This document shows, in pieces, positions 1 through 11,900 of a stretch of 64,000 nt of DNA. The notes beneath the pieces were generated by a model, which saw only the letters and a program-made list of their open reading frames with translations, was not told where the DNA came from and searched no databases. A program made the translations under genes and the position numbers. The DNA lies in the NCBI GenBank assembly GCA_028554645.1, contig JAQOOI010000072.1:496001-560000 (forward strand). Direction: 5' to 3'. The first letter of the stretch is position 1. Every line of letters starts with the position of its first letter. This DNA is from Omphalotus guepiniiformis. Taxonomy: Eukaryota > Basidiomycota > Agaricomycetes > Agaricales > Omphalotaceae.

Positions 1-959
1 TTGAAGTACCCAAGGGATGGTTGAAGCACATGAAGGGGTCTCAACCAGCAGGTGGCTATCTTGCAAAAGGCCTTTTCAAATATGTCATTAAGGTGTGTTT
101 GCTGGCTTAGAAGCTGTTCATTTCATTGATAGGTTCAAATAGGCCCGATATCAAGGTGTTGACGTGGCACTCTGCCAGAACAAACCAGTCATGAGCTGCG
201 AGAGGGACAACTGCGAGCACTTGCTCGCAGAACTTGATCTCCTTACTCAGGCCAACAGACATTTATGTTCTTTTGTTGAATGAGCAGAGGCTGTTCAATT
301 TCATCTTCCAGGTAAGCCTAGATTTTGTGCGTGTACTTGTTTCTGGATTACAACTGTGTTCAGGCATGAAATGGAACATCAAAGGCACCTTTCTTGGGAT
401 GGTAGATGTAGAAAGACTTTCTCCTGCTTTATTTGCACCTGAAGAAGATGTACTTGAGTTGGAAGAAACAAAAAGCTTACTATTTAGCTCGTTTCTCGTC
501 GTTCTGCTGATTCAAACAGAAGGCTTGTTTGAAGAGCGGAAATTTTCTGGTAATGCACAGACTGGGCAGAATAACAGTGACCACATTGGCCAGGCAGTTG
601 ATGCTTTTGCACATCACATCATTGAAGAAATGCAGGGGACGTTTATGCTTGCCAATCTACAGGGTATGTGTATAAGATTTTAAAACCTCAATCTCTTGTT
701 GACGTTTCTACACTAGGTGTTATCGGGCCTGACAAGGCACTCACGCTCTTTGATCCCCAAGCTCATTCGTGAGTCAAAATCATTTTCTTTCTCAACTTGA
801 ATCAAACACCTCAACAGGAAGGACCGAACTTCTGGCCTGTGGGATCTTGGTGAAGACGAAATACAGAAGTTCCGTCAAGAACATATCTGTAACCGTATCT
901 GTGTTCAACTAAGTTTGAAACCCTTAAAAGAGCGCCAAGGACCTCATTGCCCATGGTAA
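1..959 (+). pseudogene. Alpha-type protein kinase, 3' part, decayed (5' end outside window)
   Basis: Exons can be joined as 1-92, 143-311, 364-663, 717-768 and 818-959, with four GT-AG introns of 49-53 nt; the stop is TAA at 957-959. The product shows alpha-kinase landmarks in order: a KFSGN block, an AFAHH block, a LANLQG loop, FDPQAH, a WDLG turn and the C-terminal zinc cluster HICNRIC. Alpha-kinases phosphorylate Ser/Thr and form large families in Agaricomycetes. Two defects suggest it is dead. There is an in-frame TGA at 281-283 (context SFVE*AEAVQF), as expected from CGA to TGA. The Asp of the usual DLQG loop is Asn here, a G-to-A change. The start lies upstream of the window. I am sure of the family by motif order and of the exon frames; inactivity is inferred. 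Confidence 0.8.
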
Positions 960-1053
960 TTGTTCAGTAGCCAATACTTTCTTTTTTGATCATTAAGCAT
1001 GTGCGAGTTTTCAATACTATGTTTACAAAATGTACATAGATGATATCATACCA

Positions 1054-4000
1054 TTACACAAGTGGTAACATGGTTTGAAATATATTCCAAACATTTTCCA
1101 TTGTTACTTGTGTCACACAAAGGTCATTGAGTACTTTTTGTGCTCGAGTTTCGTACTCCAGCGAAACAAATTGAATCAACTCTTTGCCACCAATCTCTTC
1201 CATCAGTTTTGCCATCACATTGCAATCCACATGGATAAGGCAAGTCTCACCACCATATTTATCAGGAAATGTTAGCGCAATATTGGGTGAAACACCTGAT
1301 GGTAACTTTTTCTCTCTATCTTTTTGCACCCGGTGTTGCGTCAAAAAGCCTTTCAGTACTGAAATCTATCAGATTGAAGTAAATATTGGATGTTCATGGA
1401 TGTTCAAGCATTGGAAACTGAACATAAAGGACTAGAGTCACCCCAGACTGCTAGTTAGGACATGAAACATACTTGTACTCACAATGCCTAAGTGTAGTGA
1501 TTGCTACAGTACTGAATCTGGTACTAAGCAACTGTGACCAATGGGTTATATAAAGAGATACTAGTTATGCCTCTCCAGATGTGTTGGAATTCCAATGTTC
1601 CATACCAGATTGAGTTGGTCAGACCCACCCTCTAATAACTAGAGACTCTACCAAGTGTTGTTGACTGTAATCCAAGGGGTTGATGGATTTTCACTTCAAT
1701 TGAACAACTATCTAAGTCCTTTGGACTGATCAAAAGTTCCAGCTGGTCCTGCTAACTAAGTTGGCACTACAAGATTGAATGCTGAGAATATGGGCAATCT
1801 TGAAGATTGTATTACCAGAGAAATATTGTACATTGAGTACTATGTGAATGTAATGTCACTAAGATGAAATGCCAATCTGTGTAATAAAAGAAGTAGATTC
1901 TAAGTTGCATCTGCACGAATGAGTTAGATACTGAAAATGAGTATCTCTCTGGATCTGAGTATCTCTCTGAAATTCAGTAACCCTCTGAACTTGATGGAAG
2001 ATAAAGGAGCTCTAATTGAAGGTCTTAAGGTCTTAGACAGAACTATGGGATAGAATACTGCCCTAGGAGAAGCTGAGAGCTATCCTAAACAAGAAATATA
2101 ACCTGAGTACAAATCTGACCAAAAAGAGATGTATAGGGGTAACACTTGAAATAAACAGCTACTGTACCTTACTGTGGCTGATAGAAACGATGAAGCATGG
2201 TCTAGATCAGCTCTAGGGCCTCTACACAACTCCTAATGCTGCCCTAGTAGAGGAGAATGTGCCAATTTTGGAGCAACTTATAGGGGACCAGATTTGCAAT
2301 GCACTGAGGAGAATGTCAACTGTCATGATACTGGTTGCTATTTACATGTTCTGGACCTTTATTTAGATATCCTGGGTACGCCCTAACACACCTAGAACAT
2401 GGACAAAGCGATATATTTCTGTTTTTATACCAATCTATACCCAAAGTTCCTACATTTTGACTATCTAACTAAAGAATTACCTAGAAAACTACCTAAAAAG
2501 AATCCAATCTCTGCTCAATTGATACTTACTTACTTTTGACTCATTTACTGTTCAGATTACTCCTTTAATTTCGAGATATATGTTTGATTTTATGATTTAG
2601 TATATATAGCTTACAGAGTATCTATTTAGATTTTCTTAAGCAAGTACTGCCCAAAGCTACAAGCCAAAGCAGGAAACCCTTTTTAGACAAAATATAGCCT
2701 GGCTCTTTAGAGTTCAGTTCGAGAAACATCCAGTTGTGAAAACTTCTGTAAAGTCCCTTGTGGCAGATAAATTGAAAGAGATACTGAATCTTTGCTGAAA
2801 CTGCTGTTCTGTCTGTGCTGAATCTGCCTGCTGAAACTGTCTGTGCTGCATCTGAAACTGTTCCCTGCATTGTCTGACCATTGGATTGAGTTTAACTCCG
2901 AGATTGATTGTCCTGAAACCCTCCTGAACCCTGAAAACCACCCTTACCTTCTGTCTGAATCTTGTGTTTTGAGATACCCTCTGCCATTTTTCACCCAGAT
3001 TGAGATAAAGACATCTGTAACCCTGCAGATTCAAAGTTCAATTGTTGTGTCTAACTGTGCGGAATCTCTGACAACACCAGTCACACCTCACCCTACATCA
3101 ATTTTGATTTGAGTTGAATTGTGCTCATTTGAGTATCTCTCTCGTTCATTACATAGTCACTACACCGGTGATTGTTCAAATGGTCTCTTAGTTGGTCCAG
3201 GCCTGACTGAATCAAGACCGACCATAGCCACTGTGCTAGCTCACTAAAGGTGCATATTTGAGAAACCAGAAATAAGTGCAGATTTAAGAGACTTACTATT
3301 GCTTCAGATCACTAGCATTATAGATACCCATTCTAGCATACCAAAAGAGCTTGACATTGTCTCCCCATTGAAGGCGTAAGCGCAACCAACCTCTCTCAAT
3401 TGTGATGTTCCGAACACTTTGAAGAAAACAATGAGCAGGTATTTCAGAAATTGGAAGTTCTAATGCAAATTCTTCTCTATTGAGATGATTATTGTAAATT
3501 GCTTATAATCAATAACACATTTAATGTACCTGAGCATGTTAACCAAACCAAAGACTGTGGTTGTCTCACTGCCACAATCTGTTGTCATTTGAATCGGAAT
3601 ACCTAATAACATAAAATTAGCACTGAATTAATGAATAGACCACAATTTGGGTAGCTTCACGTACCTCCCAATTCATACACCAAGCTTAAGAACAAGTATC
3701 CAATAGCATGTTTCAATCGGTTATTGGGTAGGACCCATATACCCAACCAGTCTCCTGCCCAAACATCTCGTACACCCCAAAGTGGAAAACCAATTGCTGA
3801 TAGTTTGTTGTGACCATTACCACTCCACTCATGGTGTGGCCCTAGAGCTACAAGTGCATCACAGTGAACCTTCTTTGCAGTTGGCTCATGCTTTCTAAAA
3901 CCTTCTGGATCTTGAGAACGCATTGTCTCAGCAATATACTTTCTGTGTGAAAGATTTTGATCAACATTATTCAAATTATAAAGTATGCCAACAAACCTTG

Positions 4001-4549
4001 TCAAATGTATGTTCTGATCAAATGAAATTCCCTCCTTGATAGTCCATATACCCTGCTTTCCATTTGGATCTTTTGCCATCTGATCAAAGACAACTTGTCA
4101 CTTGTCTAGTTCGGACATTGCCATTGTTGTGGCGGAACTTGCTGAAATACCAAAATGCTTTTTGCGCTGTGTGACTGATGATGCACTCAAGATTATGCCA
4201 TGCTCTGCCTTGAGCAGCCTGGAGATTGTGTGCTTATTGGTGATATTCCGTCGATGATATTACAGAAGTGCAGCTTTGACGCGCTCATCATCAATATCAG
4301 CTGAATTAGAAAGACAATCAGCTCACATGAATATCTCAAATAGTGCAAATACTCACAGCGACCTTGGTACTGATTATTTCCATGCCAGTTGTTATTGTCA
4401 TTTCTCTGTGTGCTAGGGCCACTATGGCTGAAATCTCCAATATCTGAGTTGTTTGTGTGGTTAAGAATCTGAGCAGTCAGTGGTCCGGCATCATCTGAGT
4501 CAAGGTTGGACTCAAGAATGCTAACAATTTCAGCTTCAGAGTCAGACAT
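1054..4549 (-). pseudogene. rve/integrase-core-like gene, split by a solo LTR and with stops
   Basis: Reading the minus strand from ATG at 4549 gives a Ser/Asp-rich N-terminus, then after an intron an HTH-like stretch (HRRNITN, ISRLLKAEHGI), then KDPNGKQG and an integrase-like core. The core has EWSGNGHNKL, PNNRL, TTDCGSETT and TIERGWLRL, with introns near 3603-3660 and 3477-3529. These three sites fit a DDE triad, but the first Asp is Asn. The C-terminal PSGVSPNIA...MEEIGG...VSLEYE part lies at 1054-1333. Solo LTR A1 sits inside the exon; removing it with one CCGG copy restores the frame ...LNNHR|VQKDRE. In-frame stops occur near 4276 and 4089. I recall this family as common, multi-copy and unnamed in Agaricomycetes. 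Whether it is a host gene or transposon-derived is open. Confidence 0.72.
1334..3164 (+). mobile_element. Solo LTR, family A (copy A1), 1831 bp
   Basis: Starts TGTTGCGTCAAAAAGCC and ends CACTACA, flanked by CCGG at 1330-1333 and 3165-3168 (4-bp target duplication). The same LTR is inverted at 6589-8413, partial at 32051-33153, and serves as the 5' LTR of element D2 at 43000-44391. It interrupts the integrase-like gene, and excising it with one CCGG restores that reading frame. Short ORFs inside (for example the Gln-rich one at 2714-3034) belong to the LTR and recur in A2. Confidence 0.92.
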
Positions 4550-5022
4550 CAGGATGTGGGCAACAAGCTGAGAGTGATGAAGAATACAATCTCAATACAA
4601 GCCTTATATCCATGAAATCTCTTGATTCTCAGTGCATAGTGGCCGTGAGGAGGACATGAGTTGAAGCTTATACAACAACAGAACCCTAAAGTTCCACATT
4701 CTATGCCTTCAAGGGTGCTGGGGTGATATTTCTGATATTACACTCACAACATCGTGTTTCATTTGTGAAGGTTAGGTGCAAGTTAGGTGTACAGAAAGGC
4801 ATGCAACTGAAAGCAGTCACCCGGAGTTGCGGGTCCAAGTGATTGAAAGAAGTTAGCACGAGCCCCTGATCACATCATATATAATTTAATCTCGAATGAC
4901 TGCTTGGCCCCCATCGTACAACCTTCAATTCAAAATTCAAACCCTTGGTCCAAAATCCGGCCTGAGCCCAATGGGCAACTGTACATGACCAATCATTTAA
5001 GAAGTTCAGAAAGGGTCTCAGG
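4550..5022. other. Intergenic spacer between two divergent genes
   Basis: Lies between the minus-strand integrase-like gene (ATG at 4549) and the plus-strand Cys-cluster gene. I see no ORF, repeat or RNA gene here. It presumably held both promoters, but no clear TATA element stands out. Confidence 0.4.
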
Positions 5023-6588
5023 TTGAAAACCATCACCTCTGCCTTCAACAATTTGAACACCTCATTGATACACGTCATTTTCTTTCATCTGTCAGCTTTA
5101 CTGACTTCATTTTTGCAGACTTGCATTGCTTTGACCTTCAATTGCTGCCAGAAATCTCAGACTCACTTGCCTGATTATTCCACCAGCTCTTTTCTTTTGG
5201 CATGCAATCTTGCTTTATGGTTACATCAGACAAATGCAGATTCATTTGTTCTACCACCCTGGGGGCTAAATAGGTCTAAATTTGATGCTTTCCATTTAAA
5301 GTACACAGTAAGTATTTACTAGATTCGTTTCATTTCTTTGCTAATGCTTTTTACAGCCTCACAATCTCTGGGAACCACTTCCTCCATTTTCTAAATCTAA
5401 GCAAACACCACAGCTGGAAGATGACAATGAAGATGAGATATTACTCCCGCCTCTCGCTACTCTTGCTTCATCCGCTAAAGTTGCTCGTGCTGGATCTTCG
5501 AAAACACCAGCACCTGTTTCTAAACCAAAGCCTCAGCTGAAGCCGAAGGCAAAGGCTACTGTGACGCCCTTACCGGGTTGTTTAGTAAGTATCTTAGTCT
5601 TGTTTGGTAAACTTTCATTGTTTCTCATTTCCATAATTTTCAGACGAAGCACAAAATCTCTGACGTTGAAGCTACCACTGAATCTACCAACAACTCAGAT
5701 GATGATGAAGCTACTGGCTTTGAGTCTGAGAGCTCAGAGCCTCTAGCTAAGAAGTCTTGCGTCTCAGTAGGTAGGAAGCCTGCAGCTGCAGCTTCGAAGG
5801 TCTATCTTTTCTTATTGCAGACTTATTCCTTTTTTATGTTTCCTTACACAGGGCAAGGGAAAACAGGTGGTCAAGCCTAGACTGAAGATTTGGAAGATGC
5901 ACGTTGAGGAACCAATTGATGAACCAGCGTCTCGAAAAACTCATTCCAAAGCGACTCCAATCACAGTCCCTACATCTAGTGATGAGGAAGAGAAAAAGGC
6001 GATTAAGACTGAGGGTGCTAAGGCCCCTGTCCACCTCAATGTCAACTTTGAGGCTCCCTTGTGGGCCACTTGCGCTGGCTTTTCTACCTCCTCTATTTCT
6101 CTCGCTCCGGGTACGCCCCAAATCTTCAAGTAAGTTTTTATTTCTTTATTGCAGCATTTGTTTTACTGACAATTTTCCCTTCTAGCGCTCAGATGGACGA
6201 ACACTGCAAAATTGTGCTAAGGAAGATTTCAAAGAGGTACCCAGTAAGTATCTCTCCCTACTTCATTTCTCTGATGTTTTCTTGACGATTCTTTTTCAGG
6301 TCACGTTGTCTTTGGATGGCCTTACAGTCGTCCTGTCACTTTGCAGCAACTCATTTCAGTTAATCATACATTCAACAGGGTCAGTTTCCCTCTCTATGGA
6401 GATAGATTCTTAACTAACGTTTCTATTCCTCTGGATCTCTGGTTCTTTGGAGACTCTATCTGTGCATCGTGCGTAGGTGGTACACATACTGAAGGTAAGG
6501 GATGCCGGCCTCAGTTCAATAGCAAGACCTTCAAGTGGAGATGCGTGACTTGCACGAAGGACAACCACACATGCAGCTGGTTCTACGG

Positions 6589-8413
6589 TATAGTGACTAT
6601 GAAATGAACGAGAGAGATACTCAAATGAGCACAATTCAACTCAAATCAAAATTGATGTAGGGTGAGGTGTGACTGGTGTTGTCAGAGATTCCGCACAGTT
6701 AGACACAACAATTGAACTTTGAATCTGCAGGGTTACAGATGTCTTTATCTCAATCTGGGTGAAAAATGGCAGAGGGTATCTCAAAACACAAGATTCAGAC
6801 AGAAGGTAAGGGTGGTTTTCAGGGTTCAGGAGGGTTTCAGGACAATCAATCTCGGAGTTAAACTCAATCCAATGGTCAGACAATGCAGGGAACAGTTTCA
6901 GATGCAGCACAGACAGTTTCAGCAGGCAGATTCAGCACAGACAGAACAGCAGTTTCAGCAAAGATTCAGTATCTCTTTCAATTTATCTGCCACAAGGGAC
7001 TTTACAGAAGTTTTCACAACTGGATATTTCTCGAACTGAACTCTAAAGAGCCAGGCTATATTTTGTCTAAAAAGGGTTTCCTGCTTTGGCTTGTAGCTTT
7101 GGGCAGTACTTGCTTAAGAAAATCTAAATAGATACTCTGTAAGCTATATATACTAAATCATAAAATCAAACATATATCTCGAAATTAAAGGAGTAATCTG
7201 AACAGTAAATGAGTCAAAAGTAAGTAAGTATCAATTGAGCAGAGATTGGATTCTTTTTAGGTAGTTTTCTAGGTAATTCTTTAGTTAGATAGTCAAAATG
7301 TAGGAACTTTGGGTATAGATTGGTATAAAAACAGAAATATATCGCTTTGTCCATGTTCTAGGTGTGTTAGGGCGTACCCAGGATATCTAAATAAAGGTCC
7401 AGAACATGTAAATAGCAACCAGTATCATGACAGTTGACATTCTCCTCAGTGCATTGCAAATCTGGTCCCCTATAAGTTGCTCCAAAATTGGCACATTCTC
7501 CTCTACTAGGGCAGCATTAGGAGTTGTGTAGAGGCCCTAGAGCTGATCTAGACCATGCTTCATCGTTTCTATCAGCCACAGTAAGGTACAGTAGCTGTTT
7601 ATTTCAAGTGTTACCCCTATACATCTCTTTTTGGTCAGATTTGTACTCAGGTTATATTTCTTGTTTAGGATAGCTCTCAGCTTCTCCTAGGGCAGTATTC
7701 TATCCCATAGTTCTGTCTAAGACCTCCAATTAGAGCTCCTTTATCTTCCATCAAGTTCAGAGGGTTACTGAATTTCAGAGAGATACTCATTTTCAGTATC
7801 TAACTCCTTCCATCATGAGTATTGAGTATCTAACTCATTTGTGCAGATGTAACTTTGAATCCCCTTCCATTGTTACACAGATTGGTATTTCATCTTAGTG
7901 ACATTATGTTCACCTAGTACTCAATGTACAATATTTCTCTGGTAATACAATCTTCAAGATTGCCCATATTCTCAGCATTCAATCTTGTAGTGCCAACTTA
8001 GTTAGCAGGACCAGCTGGAACTTTTGATCAGTCCAAAGGACTTAGATAGTTGTTCAATTGAAGTGAAAATCCATCAACCCCTTGGATTACAGTCAACAAC
8101 ACTTGGTAGAGTCTCTAGTTATTAGAGGGTGGGTCTGACCAACTCAATCTGGTATGGAACATTGGAATTCCAACACATCTGGAGAGGCATAACTAGTATC
8201 TCCTTGTATAACCCATTGGTCACAGTTGCTTAGTACCAGATTCAGTACTGTAGCAATCACTACACTTAGGCATTGTGAGTACAAGTATGTTTCATGTCCT
8301 AACTAGCAGTCTGGGGTAACTCTAGTCCTTTATGTTCAGTTTCCAATGCTTGAACATTCCATATTTACTTCAATCTGATAGATTTCAGTACTGAAAGGCT
8401 TTTTGACACAACA
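6589..8413 (-). mobile_element. Solo LTR, family A (copy A2), 1825 bp
   Basis: Reverse complement of A1, nearly full length and very similar. On the plus strand it begins TATAGTGACTATG and ends GACACAACA. ACGG at 6585-6588 and 8414-8417 is a 4-bp target duplication. It interrupts the Cys-cluster gene; removing the LTR plus one ACGG restores the frame. No internal retroelement genes remain, so it is a recombination-derived solo LTR. Confidence 0.92.
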
Positions 8414-8429
8414 ACGGGCTTGAGGGTAG

Positions 8430-8895
8430 TGTTAGCGACCCGAGTTATTACTCAAGTAACTTCACACAGAATCTAACTTCTTATAAAGAAGATGAGAAGA
8501 CGAAGCAAGAGAGATAGAATTGAGAAGAGAGAGTAGCTAAGTACAGGTTTAACTCGAGGAGATTAAACTAGATCGAAGCTAAAGAAGTATTCTACAAAAG
8601 AAGTGTTCTTATATACGTAAATAATACCCTAAACCCTGGGTTGTAACCCTTGACTAATTAACGTGTGTATACCATGATTTATCCATGAGTTACGATCGCC
8701 TCAGGATATACATGTTGTGATCTCGATCGCCTGGTGTTCTGTGCGTGTCTAAGATCATCGTGCTGTCTACATGCGTAATTAATATAACCCTAGATCTGAG
8801 TAATACGATACTATCTACTGATAATAAAAGTGTCTACATGTACAAACAATTGATAAGATAAGATGAAAAAGAAAAAGAATACATTGTTCGTAACA
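8430..8895 (-). repeat. 3' LTR of E1
   Basis: 466 bp. On the coding (minus) strand it begins TGTTACGAAC and ends GCTAACA. It is identical to the 5' LTR except for one C/T at a CpG near its 3' end. It contains the 11-mer AGATCGAAGCT (plus strand, 8570-8580) that matches the PBS complement. Confidence 0.95.
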
Positions 8896-8898
8896 TTA

Positions 8899-8908
8899 CC
8901 CCCTCCTT
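8899..8908 (-). promoter_or_regulatory. Polypurine tract of E1
   Basis: The minus strand reads AAGGAGGGGG just upstream of the 3' LTR and overlaps the pol stop codon (TAA, 8907-8909). This is the expected plus-strand DNA priming site. The same tract is kept in E2 at 59011-59020. Confidence 0.8.
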
Positions 8909-11900
8909 AGGCACGATGTCCCCATCGTCCTAACTTCACTGCTAAGGCCTCAGTTGGCATTTTCTTTTGATCTACTACTTCGGTATAGGTATCGTGTTTA
9001 GGCATTGGTCGAAATAATGATGTCGGGAATGAGGAAATAGGTATTTCGAGTTTACGAAGTCGAGGTTTATTGGGGAATTTTTTGTGGAAATCCTCGATCG
9101 CTTCCTTCGCATTTGTTAGATTCGCTAACGGCTCCCATGTCTGCTCGTGTCGCGAATATCCTTTCCAGTGTACTTTGTATCCAAATTTTCCTCCCCTGTA
9201 TTTCCCTGAATCTACAATCTCTTCTACTTCAAACTCCGGCTCTTTTCCTTCTATCACAGGCGGGGGTCGATCGTTCTTGGGTTGTTCTGGAAATTGCGGC
9301 TCGTGATATGGAGTGAGCAGTACTTCGTTAAACACAGGATGGATCCGTTTCCAGGTCTTTGGTATCTTAAGACGATAGGATGTGGCGCCTACTTTTTCTA
9401 CGACTTTGAATGGACCAAATCTTTTATCATCCAGTTTTTTCATTGGACGATCGGACATTAGATTTGTTGCTTCAAGCCAAACTTTGTCTTTCGGCTTGTA
9501 TTCTATTGACGCTGTCCGCTTCTTGTCGTAATGTCGTGCCATGTCCGCTTTTGCCTTCGTCAATGCCGATCCTACTTCTTCTCTGATCTTCTTCATTGAT
9601 TCCGCAAATTCCTGTGCCGTTGGGTTTGATGACTTCTTAACCGGAGCTGTTCCTTTATACGGATGTCTTCCCATATCCGCAAAGAATGGAGACACTTTTG
9701 TAGCCGAGTGTACTCTATCATTCAATACGAATTCCGCTGTTGGCAACCACTCGTGCCAGTCATTCTGATGCTGATTAATGAAAATCCTGAGATAATGTTC
9801 TATCTCTTGGTTTATTCGTTCAGTTTGACCGTTACTCTGTGGATGGTACGCCGTTGTGAAGCTACCCTGAATTCCCAATAGTCGGTAAAGTTCCTTCATG
9901 AATTTAGAGTGATATTGTGGACCTCTATCATGAATGATTTTTCGTGGTAATCCGTGTATTGGGAAGATCCTGTCTCTATAGATCCGGGCCATTCCTTCCG
10001 ACGTTAATGACATATGTGTGGGAACTAAGCGTGCCCGCTTTGTGAAATGATCTACGGTTACGCTTATTGCATTAAATCCGCCAGCTTCCGGTAGTTCGCC
10101 AATTAAGTCCGTTCCGATTGTCTGCCATGGTCCATCCGGAATCTCATTCGGTACCAGAGTTCCGGTTGGTTTAGTTCGATGACTTTTAGTAGCCTGACAT
10201 TTTTCGCAACCCTTAACGTACTTCCGTACATCTTGAGTGATTCCTGGCCACCAATAGTTCCTTGTTACCAACTCCATGGTTTTAAATTGTCCCGGATGTC
10301 CCGCAAGAACCGAGTCATGATGAATGCCAATGATCTTTCCTCGTAACCTATTGTCAATAGGTACGTAGATTTGATCTTGCCATGTGACTATTCCTTCTGA
10401 TGACTCGACCCAACCCTGATCTTTTCCTTCTAAAGCCTTATTGACTAGATTATCCCGTACTTTTGACTTCTTTTTGATAAGATCTAAGATCTCATCTTCG
10501 GGCATTTCTAGTTTATTGATCGAAAAAAGTTCCGGCTTCAGAAGTACTACGTTCGCATTGTCATTTTCCCCTGTCTCATGATTGGCCATCCTGGACAATG
10601 CATCAGGCTTCCCCATTGACTTTCCAGGTTTATGGATCAAGGTAAAATCGTATTCTGATAATTCCGTTATCCATCGGGCTTGTCGGCGGTTCAACTTCTG
10701 GGGCTTCTTGAAATACTGCAGATTTTGATGATCTGTGTAAATCTCGAAGGATTCTGCTGCTCCCATTAGGTATTGTCGCCAATCTGCAAGGGAATCCATG
10801 ATAGCCATCATTTCCTTATCGTAGATCTCATAATTACGTTCCGTTTCATTAAGAGATCTCGACCTAAAGGCGATTGGCCACCATTTACCATCTATTTTTT
10901 GTGATAGCACGGCTCCATTTGCATAATCTGATGAATCCGCTTCTACACGGAATTGTCCCTGATCCCTGGGTATGGTCAAAACTACTTCCTCGGCAATTCT
11001 ACTCTTGAGTTCTTCAAATGCCTGCAGTTGTAGCTCTGTCCATTCCCATTTCGTGTTCCCGGTAAGTGAAGACAACGGTTTGGCTATTTGACTAAACCCT
11101 CGAATGAATCGTCGGTAAAAGTTGCAGAAACCCAAGAAAGATTGTACTTCTTTCTTGTTTCCCGGCACTTTCCAATCTTTTACCACTTTAACTTTCTTCG
11201 GGTCCATGCGTACTTGTCCGTTTCCCACAAAAACTCCCAGATACTCAACGACGTCTGTTTCGAATTCACATTTCTCGGGTCTCAGATATAGTTTATGTTC
11301 TCGTAATATATCTAATACCCTTTTTACAATTGATCGATGTTCTTCGATTGTATCCGTGAATACTAAAATGTCGTCTAAGTATACCATGACATGACCTTCG
11401 TTAATCAAGTCTCTCAATATGTGATTCATGAAAGCTTGAAAGGTCGCAGGAGAATTTGTGAGTCCAAAGAACATAACCGTTGGCTCAAAGAGTCCCCGAT
11501 TAGTTCTAAAGGCCGCCTTCCATTCATCACCGTCCTTGATCCGGATATTGTTATATCCCCATCGGACATCCATTTTAGAAAAGACCTTGGAATCTTTTAG
11601 TTTATCGATGAGTTCCTGAATGAGCGGCAACGGATATTTGTTCTTTATCGTTGCTTCATTCAGTTTCCGATAATCCTGGACTGGTCGAAGTTTCCCGTCC
11701 TTCTTTTTAACAAAGAAGAATGGTGACGCCATAGGTGACTTCGACGTTCTGATTCGTCCGGATTTCAGGTTTTCCTTGATGAACTCATCCAATACTATTT
11801 GTTCCGCAGGGTTTAATGGATATACTTTGCAATCAACCGGTGTGAAGTCCGGCTTTAATTCGATTGCATGGTCCCAGGGTCTACGTTCCGGTAGATTTTG

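Noticed and set aside
2714..3034. Gln-rich ORF as a gene (also at 6719-7039)
   Set aside because: It is wholly within LTR A, arises from a short CAG-rich repeat, and is absent from the D2 LTR through deletion.
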